Positions 48,737-58,434 of a stretch of 64,000 nucleotides of DNA are shown here, one piece after another. The position numbers and the translations under genes were made by a program. Within the stretch, counting starts at the first letter, position 1. Every line of letters starts with the position of its first letter. The notes under the pieces were generated by a model that was given only the letters and a program-made list of their open reading frames with translations, was not told the DNA's origin and did no database searches. Source of the DNA: Holothuria scabra (Eukaryota; Echinodermata; Holothuroidea; Aspidochirotida; Holothuriidae); the NCBI GenBank assembly GCA_037179385.1, contig CM074180.1, positions 30,919,455-30,983,454 on the forward strand. Reading direction: 5' to 3'.

Positions 48737-51700
48737 CTGAAATGTGGAAAATTTGTATCAAGCTAGATGTTTTAAAGGCATTTCATACAACTTATATAAA
48801 AAGAATACTCCTTTTTCTATATAAATTAGGATATGGATCACTGTGAAGATAAGATATTTTTGTCAAAAGACACTTCTCTTTGTGTCCTCTTGAAATTTAA
48901 TTTTTAATTCTGGAATGTTCAAAAAATTTTCCATATTTTATGATCAGCAAATAACAACATTTCTTTGAAATAAGTATCCTTCACATGTGAATGTTAATGA
49001 GATGCTGTTTCTGAAACCATGAGCACAAAAACTTGCATTTTTTCAAAGTCACCCTAATTTTTATAACTGAGTAAACCTATTATCATATGAATATTGATTT
49101 ACAAGTAAAATGAAAGAAAATGTTAAGCTTGTTGCTTAAACGTAAAGAGCAGTCCCCCCAAACTTATTTTAAAAAAAAAGCTAAATAATGCAATTTTCAT
49201 CTTATTTCCCTTTGAAGTATCTTTCATTACATTTTATGACTTTACTATTGCATATTCAAGGTAAACCAAGCAGTTATTTCTGGTAAATTTCACATTTGAA
49301 GAGAAAAAACATTGTCACACGACTCCCAACAGCCAATCATGAAACTGGACAGTCTACTACACTTCTTCAATTTAGGATGACTGCTCCTGCCCTTTAATCA
49401 ATGAAAGGAGACTTATTAACACTAGGTGACTAGGCTTTTGATTTTGCAAGTTCAATTGAAAAATTCAGCATTAGCCTTTAAGTTAAAAAGTTAGCAACAA
49501 GATCACTAAGTAACTTAACTCTGGAGTTACCAAAAAAATATATGAAAAGTTCATTGCATAAATGTACTTGCAGTATGTATATTAGCCTATAGAACACTGC
49601 CTGCAATGCATCCTGGCAAATATGCGACTCAAAACTCTGTCTACATTCAGATGACAGGCTGAGTAATACTTTGGTAAAATGAAATTTTTTAAGTTACAAC
49701 ATACAGTATCTCTAATACAAGCACATCTGATCAGACGTGTTTTTTCTAGGAGACAAAGTGAGAGAGCAATACAGCTGATCATTTAACATGGAAAAAATTA
49801 TTTGACTTATGGGTGGACAACACAAATTCAGATTTTTAAAGGGAAAAATTGTGTTTAAAAAGCTTCAACAAAGAGTACAAAGAAAATGGCTCAGACACTA
49901 TCCCACAATTCAGTCTTAATCATAAATCCCTGCAATAGCTACATCTCTTCAAAATACTATGCGCAAGAAGAGCCATGGACATTGCATCATTTGTAATGTT
50001 TAAAGTTCGGGTGAACAAATTATTCGTGAGCAACAAACAATTGAATTTCTATCTGTGGGAAACTTATTTCTTGAAAAGAAGGCTACTGTACTGCCTTAGT
50101 TTTGGTAATCTATCACCCTGTGTCAATAAATATTAGTTTTAAAAGGATGAATTTTCATGCAAAACAAACCCAATATTTCCCTTTAAGTTTAAAGATTAAA
50201 TGAAATGGTTGCATCCCTATAACAAGAACAACCAGCACTAGTAATTATTAATTTACCTCTGGGCTTTCCACCAGTGTGACAACTCTTCCAGGCTGAAAGA
50301 AAAGTACACAAAAATGACAGATTATGATAAAGTAAAAGCAAACCCTTCATGAAATATTTAATAATTTTTTAGTCATCAAAACAGCAAGTAATAATGAGGG
50401 TAGCACAATCAGTGTGGATATTTCTGTGATAACAAAATTAGAAATCTGTTTCCTATATAAATGCAGTTTTAAGCAGCAATGAAGTCTTGGTTTAAGTAAA
50501 TTTGTACATGTATGGTAGACAAACTTTTGGCTGCACTGCTCCAACGGTCACTTAAGACCCATGCTAACACTTCCCAACCCTTACAATTTTACCGAACATC
50601 TTACAGTTTTCATCATTATCCTGTGGTATAAAAACACAACACATATCCACACCACATATCACAGTGGAAATCAATTTAAGGCTTTTTAGTAAAGGGCAGG
50701 CCATTTACAGCCATCATGTTATATTTCCACTACACTGTTTCAATGTGCCCAATTGACTTGTAACTGCCACCTGTTCTGTCAGCAAAGTGAAAGTTTAACA
50801 GTTCTTCTAATGTAACATTATACCTGAATCTGTAACAAGTTTACAGACAACATTCTCTGTGGATGGCACCTTACTTTACATAGAGCGATGTGAAGAAATA
50901 AATCAATCTAAAATCCTCCTTCTACTTTGGACACCACATTTCATAGTAATAAAATACTCATCTAAATTTCCACGTTTAAGATCTGATTTTCAAGTTTTCC
51001 AGACACTAAATGTTTGATATTTCTGAGATAGGAAAGTCTACACACCCTTAGGACTATGCCTTAGCTGTGCCAGGGTATTTTGATGGGGGTGGGGAGGGCA
51101 AAGCATGAACTGAGAACTCCTTTCTCTTCCTTTTTTCCTATTTTTATTTCTTTTTTATCCTCTTTTCACATTTTCTTGCAAATATAGGAGGGGAAGGGGG
51201 GCAGTCACCCCCTGATGTCATCATGCCACCCTTGCTAAGCCTGCCAGGGCTTCACCTGAGATTTGCCTTCCACCTGATACTTAATGGCGATCAAACACAT
51301 TTAATAAATAAAAGATATACTTGGAAAGTGATAAAAGAAAATTTGTGACAATTAGCTTTTGTTTCAAAATAAGTTTGGAGTCACTGCTTCACTCCATACT
51401 ATTGGTTAATCCCATTTCACTTCCCTAATGTAGTTTGCATGAATTATGTACAGCAGTCAAATATAAAAGAAGATATTTGAATGAATATATAGGAAGCTAG
51501 GGTTCAACTGGTCAACTGAAAACTTACATTACTGAAAACAAACATAATCTATAAGGACTGAGGATACTGTAAGCGTTGATTCAGTCCAACAATTGTGAGA
51601 AAAGCCAAACAATCATCACTGCCAAGATATGGCCTGGATCATATTCTCCAAATTCCCAACACATATGAGCCCTTGATTGGGTTTAAGTAGTACATTTATA

Positions 51701-52646
51701 CTCTGAAGTTTGCACCTTCAGTACTGGCTAGGTTATGGAAGAGATGCTTATTAAGTTCCTGTACCTAAGCTAGGGCTGCGACGATAACCATTTTTCATTT
51801 ATCGATGTCGCCAGTATTTCCGCAACGATATCGCGATATCGCGCATTAGTCTTAACATTTTCCATCAGTGCCAAGGAATTAGCAAAACAGCTGTTTATTG
51901 CATGCAGCCACTACTGACTATATACCAAAAGTGAGGGGAGATTGATTATGCGTGCATGTAGCAATATTGATTGTGCAGAACTCTTCACAAGTCTGGAACG
52001 TATGTGAGCTGTTACAGTATTCATTGTATGCATTTTGAAACAGCTTCCGATTTTATATCATGGTTTCTTGTGGTGGGTTAAGTGCAGTTTTTCATTTCTT
52101 GTGACATCATAAATTATGATCATTTCAGGTTACTGACTTAAGACAATAAAAAAAAGGGATTTCACAGTGGTTTAGTCATTTATTTGATTTGTTGCGATAT
52201 CACATCTTGACAAAACATTGGTCGATATCGTCAGGGCAAAACTGTATCGACGATATCGCAATATTGTGGCAGCCCTAACCTAAGCAGCATGGCCATACAA
52301 GTTTACTGTTTATATCTGCATGAATTATTTCAGCCTTGATACGTAAGGAGACAAGGCACGGAATGAGAGTTATTGGTCAAAGCTCAACTCAGTAGTAAGC
52401 ATATAATATGCAAGGTGTCACATTTTTAAAGAAAACTGTAAGGGTCATTTCTGGGCATGTGAATATAGACATTTAAACTGAAATTCCTCACCACAAAAAC
52501 CTGACCATTACCTTTTCTGGAAAACCTCTATGGTCTATGCTTGCCTGCCAAAACCGCCTGCAATACCCTTTAATGTAGCCTTCATGTTTATGCTGGTAAG
52601 GGAAATCCACTTTCCAGAGAAGTGAACCGTAACCAAAAACCCACAT
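48326..52646 (-). CDS. CHAC2: CHAC2-type glutathione-specific gamma-glutamylcyclotransferase
   Basis: Cytosolic enzyme cleaving glutathione to 5-oxoproline and Cys-Gly. Three exons on the minus strand: 52512-52646, 50257-50292, 48326-48736, both introns phase 0 and GT-AG, giving 193 aa (human CHAC2 has 184). The N-terminus [18 protein letters not shown] holds the YGSL substrate-binding loop of the cyclotransferase fold. PGRVVTLVE and [13 protein letters not shown] are CHAC blocks, and [11 protein letters not shown] closes the domain. The glutamate in DYREK falls at residue 83, the catalytic Glu83 of human CHAC2. The C-terminal tail is acidic and lysine-rich. The ATG is supported by an in-frame TAA 9 nt upstream. 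A good 3' splice site (CTGCACAG) at 52678 upstream of the ATG suggests a non-coding first exon further upstream. It is convergent with PYG and divergent from the sorting nexin. CHAC1 is the alternative family member, but it has a longer N-terminus. Confidence 0.95.
49140..49393 (-). mobile_element. TTAA-MITE family 2, reverse copy (254 bp)
   Basis: Flanked by TTAA on both sides (49136-49139, 49394-49397). Left end AAAGAGCAGTCCCCCCAAAC, right end GACTGCTCCTGCCCT. It lies in CHAC2 intron 2. Confidence 0.88.
50257..50292 (-). CDS. CHAC2: CHAC2 coding exon 2
   Basis: A 36-nt micro-exon encoding [12 protein letters not shown], with AG before and GTAAAT after it on the minus strand. It is easily missed by gene finders, but the phase and the family match leave little doubt. 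Confidence 0.94.
51771..52277. mobile_element. hAT-type non-autonomous element (507 bp)
   Basis: Ends TAGGGCTGC and GCAGCCCTA with a perfect 8-bp target duplication ACCTAAGC (51763-51770, 52278-52285). The subterminal regions are full of CGATATCG-type motifs. No open reading frame. It lies in CHAC2 intron 1. Confidence 0.93.
52512..52646 (-). CDS. CHAC2: CHAC2 coding exon 1
   Basis: Forty-five codons from ATG at 52646 to GAAAAG|GTAATG. Contains [14 protein letters not shown] and the [12 protein letters not shown] block typical of CHAC proteins. The 5'UTR part of this exon probably starts at 52677. Confidence 0.95.
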
Positions 52647-53122
52647 CTGGTATTAGTCATGTATACAATGGATTTTGCTGTGCAGAATGGAAAAAATCTG
52701 TTAACATTGTACCTCACAGTACTTCACATTTTTCAATTCTTTTACCTTTTCCTTCAGTTCATGATAAAGCTCATTTATAATGTAAATTAAGTCAACAATC
52801 ACCAGACAGAATAATGAAAAGTGAAATGAACTTCTTCTTTGCAGTGAGCTTTTATAATTATTTAAACAGTGTGAGTCAGTACAGATTGTTTATCTCATGG
52901 CAAGATCGACTTCACCCCTAATTTGACCTCCTATTTACAAATGTAATCCTTCCTTTGCCGGCAGCAAGTTTCTGCAGGTTTTAATACTACAGTAGGTCTG
53001 CAAAGTGTCATTTAAATTGTCAAATTTTTTTCATACAGCAACCTAAGAACTTTTACCAAACATTTCAACCTAAGAATTCAGAATATATAAATTACCAATT
53101 TTACTTCTAAGTCCTTCCTCAC
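52647..53122. other. Upstream of CHAC2; no gene seen
   Basis: Begins with the probable 5'UTR end of the CHAC2 exon (52647-52677) and its polypyrimidine tract. The remainder is AT-rich and unassigned. Confidence 0.5.
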
Positions 53123-54451
53123 TTTTTGGTTTCGATGATAAGAGAAACCTTTACATTCATGATGGCGAGTGTATGTATGTGTGTATGTATGTGTGTGTGT
53201 TTGTGACACGTACTTTGCTCGTTAACACGATATCTCAAGTTAGGAATATCTGACAGTTTCCAAACTTGGTACATAGATGATCCATATTGAGAGGAAGAAC
53301 CCTATTGTTTTTGGTGGAGGTCAAAGGTCATTTGGGGTCACAGGGGTCAAAGTCTGAAAACCTTGTTAATGCGATATCTCAAGGTAGGAAACTTGGATAG
53401 ATTTCATATTTGAAATGTAAATGTGTTATAGTCAGTAGATGGTCCCTTTTTTTTTGTCGGAGGTCAAAGGTCATCTAGGGTCACCGGGGTCAAAGTCTGA
53501 AAACCTTGTTAACACGATATCTCAAGGTAGGAAACTTGGATAGATTTCATAGTTGGTAGGTTAATGTGTCATAGTAAGTAGATGGTCCCTATTGTTTTTG
53601 GCGGAGGTCAAAGGTCATCTGGGGTCACTGGGGGTCAAAGTCTGAAAATCTCATTAACACAATATCTCGAGTTTGGAAGCTTGGATAGATTTCATATTTG
53701 AAATGTAAATGTGTTATAGTCAGTAGATGGTCCCTATTGTTTTTCATGGAAGTCAAAGGTCATCTGAGGTCACCAGGGGTCACAGTCTGAAAATCTTGTT
53801 AACACGATATCTCAAGGTAGGAAACTTGTATAGATTTCAAATTTGGTACGTAAATGTGTTATAGTCAGTGGATGATCCCTATTTTTTTTGGCAGAGGTCA
53901 AAGGTCATCTGGGGTCACTGATGGTCAAAGTCTGAAAATCTGGTTGACACAATATCTCAAGGTAGGAAGCTTGGATAAATTTCATATTTAGTATGTAGAT
54001 GTGTTATGATCAGGAGATGGTCCCTATTGTTCTTGTCGGAGGTCAAAGGTCAACTGGGGTCACCAGGAGTCAAAGTCTGAAAACCTCTTTAACACGATAT
54101 CTCAAGAAAGGAAGCTTAGATAGGGGGTATGTGGATGCATTATGGTCAGAGGATGGTCCCCATTGTTTTTGGCAGATATGAAAGATCATCTGGGGTCTCC
54201 AGGGGTCAAAGCTCGGAAACCTTTTTAAATATTATCTTTCAAGATAGCTGTTTGTCAGTTTGTCTGTGTGTTGTTTGTATGTCTAGCTATGTATGGCTTT
54301 TATGAAGGTCAAAATGTCATCTGGAATGACAAAATTACATTTTGAACATGCTAGTATAACATTTGAATGAGAAGATAATGGTGCATGATGGCACTCTTTG
54401 AAACGGAACATTTATGTATCATCGAAACCTCAATGCGTTTTTGCATTCTGG
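53123..54451 (+). mobile_element. Helitron/HINE-like element, copy 4, with DR1 array
   Basis: TTTTTGGTTTCGATGAT start; subterminal GGTTTCGATGAT (53128-53139) exactly inverted at 54418-54429; (GT)n tract; six or seven 144-bp monomers; 3' hairpin AATGC-GTTTTT-GCATT (54432-54447) and terminal CTGG before T. Perfect AGGTCA-A-AGGTCA motifs at 53318, 53461, 53605, 53895 and 54040. Confidence 0.82.
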
Positions 54452-54699
54452 TTCCTACAAGAAAATGAATGAATATAATATAAACTAGCACAAGCCAAAG
54501 CACTGCAGCATTGTACACCCATGCATAAGTGATAACCTCAACTCACCTATTTGCTACCTGGAAAGAAATTACAATTGTCTATTTCTATATGGGGATCTTT
54601 TTCATTCCCATTGCAAAAAACTTGTATGATAACTAGCACAAAATGAATATTCATCATTATCTTCAGGACATCTTGAGGCCATTTTGTCTTAGGCAACAA

Positions 54700-54880
54700 T
54701 ATACTTCATTAACCTAATGTTAGCCTTGTAACTGAAGTAAATCTTGCTACATTTCCACACTCGATCAAACTTTGACTTGAATCTATTTAAAGATGGTGGA
54801 TTTATGACATGTGCCAAGAGCCAGTTCCAGGCATCAAATATCTCTTTGAGTAAAGATACCCTGTCAAACAATTTTATTAC
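54700..54880 (-). pseudogene. LINE reverse-transcriptase C-terminal fragment
   Basis: The minus strand encodes WNWLLAHVINPPSLNRFKSK then FDRVWK, resembling the WNSLP...APSVNSFK...LDKFW end of LINE RT proteins. A TTAA MITE (54902-55202) lies immediately beside it. Confidence 0.75.
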
Positions 54881-54901
54881 AGCAAGGTTTCAAAAGCTTA
54901 A

Positions 54902-55202
54902 AGGCCCAGTTCTCTCACCCCAAACAGTACCAATTCTCCTAACCTTCTTTCTGAAGCCCCTCCCACAATTGTCTGAAATTCATCCTCATCCAGACACAAT
55001 CTCAGTTTATTGCTTCAGGGTCAGTATAGAAAAACTCAATTTATACAATCAAAACACTCTCAGTACTGTTCATGCTGTGTAATTAATATAAGCTTTGGCA
55101 CTCTGCATTGTTTGAATTAGCTGTCAATTAAAGAGCTGAGCCAATTGAGAATTTCGGTACCTGGGTACCATAATTGTAGTTGGGGGTGAGAGGTTTGGCC
55201 TT
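54902..55202. mobile_element. TTAA MITE with CTCTCACCCC ends, copy 2 (301 bp)
   Basis: AGGCCCAGTTCTCTCACCCC at the left is inverted at the right (GGGGGTGAGAGGTTTGGCCT). TTAA flanks both sides (54898-54901, 55203-55206). Its interior is the reverse of 2950-3252. Confidence 0.88.
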
Positions 55203-55763
55203 TTAAATGAATTTCCTAGAGTAAGGGTGTACTGTATATTTGGTCCAGCCAGACTACTGGCCAGATAATGAAAAATTATCCACTTCCAACCGGATTTTTT
55301 TTAAAATATCTGGCCTGAACCCGTTTTTTGGTGGAATCAATTTAAACAGGCCCAACAAGTACTGTATAATTAAATAACATTCAAGATTAAAGTAATTAAT
55401 TTATAACAGTGTCATTGTCACAAGGAGGTGAGGAAGAGGGAATGAGGAATTCTCTGTCAAAAATGAGTTTTTCTCAAAAGGAAGGGAGGATATTCCAACT
55501 GCAAGTTGTACTTTTTCAGTAGAAATGCTGTAAACATTTACATCCAAAAACCAGGGAGGTTTACACAATTGCCTGCACAGCAGACTGTATGGTGTATATT
55601 CCTTGTTCAGTCAGGTGATTTGCGAAGCCTTCAACTGGGACTGAACAAACTGAGTCTGCTCTGCTACCCATTAAGGGGCATGCAACACCATGATCATTTC
55701 TAACCAATAGATTTAAACAAGACTCCTCCCCAATTACGTCTTGCTAAATTATAGTCTATGCCA

Positions 55764-56038
55764 TAGGGCTGTGAACACTTAGCAACATAACTGCACGTTT
55801 AAATTCATAAATTTGCGATGGTTTAGCAATTAATCGCGATTACCCTATCCTACAAGCCTACAAGGTTCAAATATGCCCAGAATGTTCCATTTAACAAAAA
55901 CCAGGGATCATCAGAGTATACACATGGATAAAAAACTTTCAGAAACAGGTTTTGCACTAAACTGCTTGTAGCTATGTACTTAACATTTATTCCACATGGG
56001 ATTGTTTAGCGATTAATAGCTACATGTTCACTGCCCTA
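55764..56038. mobile_element. hAT-type MITE (275 bp)
   Basis: Ends TAGGGCTGTGAACA and TGTTCACTGCCCTA, with a perfect 8-bp duplication CTATGCCA (55756-55763, 56039-56046). A diverged relative lies at 60885-61252. Confidence 0.92.
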
Positions 56039-56046
56039 CTATGCCA

Positions 56047-57899
56047 ACAATATACAGTATACCCATGGTTCTTAACACAGCGAGATGGAGAGCTGGGATT
56101 TAGTTACAGAGTGTACGGTAACAATTAAAAGAAGCTAACAAGTAAGGGCAACACGACTAGTGTTTGCACAGGTACCAAAAAATAGGAACTGACTCGCTGG
56201 GTACCTGATTGCCATACCCATTGGGTACCAGATGTTTCGATGACTTAAAGATAGCAACATTTTATTAGGCATACTCCATAAGACATTCATGATAATATTT
56301 ACAGCTGTATTGGAGAGGCACGAAGTTCAAAAAGACTTGATCTGTAACAAGCTTTAATCGTTGAATTTTGTTTGAAATAAAAAATAACAAGTAAAAGAAA
56401 TGTAACAGAAAACAGTCAAATAAGAAAATCTGTGCAGGTATCCCAAGGCCTATATCAATTTGATACTGAATTTTTGGACCTTTCCTTACTAAGAGCTTGA
56501 AGCTTCTTTTAAAAGACTAATTTAATAACATCAACCAATAAGAGCCCTGTATTATGTTATCCTCTCAAAATTACTGAATGTAAAAAAAAGATGTCATGCT
56601 TGTGAAATGCGCTCATGCTAATTAGGGTTATGTACATAGCAATCCTGCTTAGCTGATGGAAGGAACACCCCGACAAAAAAGCATGATTCAATATGGACGC
56701 AACTGAAGGGTCAAGTGCCGGGGGAATGTAGTTCTATGGGATGTATAATATTTTTATGCCACCAAATCAAAGGCAATCATACTAAGCATTGTCTTTTACG
56801 AGCATATGGGGACATTGGGTATAATGTGGCACATAAATGTGGTCAAGCAGATTCACTACCGAGAGTCCTTGCCTGGACAAGTTTGGTCTTTTCTTTGGCA
56901 CAAGCTTATAAACTATAACTATTTTGTGCTGCTTCCGAAAATCCATGAAAAAATTATAGTTGCAGCCTAATTTTTAGATAAATTGCAATGACATTTGAAC
57001 CAAATGTTTGTTTGTGTTTGTAGAAATGTGGGTTGAAATGACCTGCTACTGTTCATAAATGACTGCTGAACATTATGTACAATTGAAAACCCGCACTGGG
57101 CTTGAAAAAGGTAAGGTAGGCCTACTGCAGAATGTTAGGAACACTAAAACTTAACCATAGTTCTAATCCCTACCCCTTATGTTTGTAAAACATACAAAGA
57201 TCAGCTAAGGCCGTATGGTGCTACAAGGCCGCATTACGGGATATTAGCCTTTCAGGAGATCCGTCATGGCTACCACAGTTTTTAGGGGAAAACTGCGGTT
57301 CCCAATTACAGTACCCGACCACTGGTTCATTATTCCTATTAGCTGCTTCAATGAGCAGCAGATTTGATTACCATTCTGGTACAATAGAAGCCCAACAACT
57401 TTGAGGTTCAAATAACAACTAACAACAACTCCTGAAATAAGTGCTAGCAAAAAGGGAATCAAATTACTTTAAGTGCGCTGAAGGACTACATCTCCCCTTC
57501 AGCTTATTCTGAGATAAAGTGCTATCAAATGTCAACCTTCATGGTCATTTTCAAATGCTTAAATAGGCATATAATTAGTACTGAGAACAGTTCCTGACGA
57601 GATGGTTCTAAGGGTATTTTTTCCGACATGGTTGCAATCAATAGACTAGAGACTGGGAGTTTTTCTCTCTTTTTTTGCAGAATGAGCCAAAATGAACTTC
57701 CTGACCCCTTAAAACATTATATTACAATCTTTAGCCAAAGAAACTTGATTCACTAATCCCTCACAGTTAGTTGGTAAATGACTCCAGTAACACTAACAGT
57801 TTGTTATTAGGTCTAACAAGTAACATAAATGGTACCGGTAACTAGGCCTAGGCTAGTTATATTTTGTGTATAGGCCTTAGTAAAAGACTTCAGTTTAAC
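56047..57899. other. No gene seen between CHAC2 and SNX
   Basis: No exon recognised. CpG content rises toward the right. A TACC-rich local repeat (GGTACC motifs) occurs at 56,170-56,235. Confidence 0.45.
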
Positions 57900-58398
57900 C
57901 CACTCGATCTACCTACCAAACCGACGGAAAGGCTACGTCGACCCACGATTTATAGTAATAAAGCACTCGGCTCTCGGCACCAAGCACTCTTTCTTGCCTT
58001 TCGTTCAGCGTCTTACTAAGTTACTACTCACTCTTACCCTGAAATCCTAAGATCTATCTGTATGATAAAGTGCAAAATCATGCCTGGGCTAATCTTGTAC
58101 GTAAACATGCCCGCATATTTCCTTTCATATTTTCGTAGCAAGCTTTGCATGCACTCAACAACATCTATCAATTAATAAAAGTCAGCGCAAAACGATTGCG
58201 CAATACTGTATAAACATAACCCCTGACCTAGGGCCGTAACGTTTCCCACAATTCATCTTCCTGTCTCACAATCGTACACAGGGCAATGTTGGTGGGTGTC
58301 TCAATGTAATTTTAATTCTTGATTTCAGAAACTGTGACCTTTTCAAACGATTTTACAGACACGTTTCTTTATTTTCCTCCATTTTCTAACAGAGCGAA
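57900..58398. promoter_or_regulatory. Candidate bidirectional promoter of CHAC2 and the sorting nexin
   Basis: This stretch has visibly more CpG than its surroundings, lies just upstream of the SNX start, and contains on the minus strand a strong 5' splice site (AGG|GTAAGAG, donor at 58037-58036). That donor could end a non-coding CHAC2 first exon. A perfect C/EBP-type palindrome ATTGCGCAAT sits at 58195-58204 and a TATAAA at 58208-58213. The splice and motif readings are direct; promoter function is inferred. Confidence 0.45.
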
Positions 58399-58434
58399 AT
58401 GGATGACAGTCCTGAGCTTCGAAACGACGAAAAG
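58399..58434 (+). CDS. SNX6: SNX coding exon 1
   Basis: Twelve codons, MDDSPELRNDEK, ending at AAG|GTGAGT. The short acidic start resembles the N-terminus of SNX6. The identity rests on its phase-compatible position before the conserved third exon. Confidence 0.75.

Noticed and set aside
52535..52717. A 60-codon minus-strand open frame overlapping CHAC2 exon 1
   Set aside because: It is an out-of-frame shadow of the real CHAC2 start (MWVFGYGSL frame from 52646).
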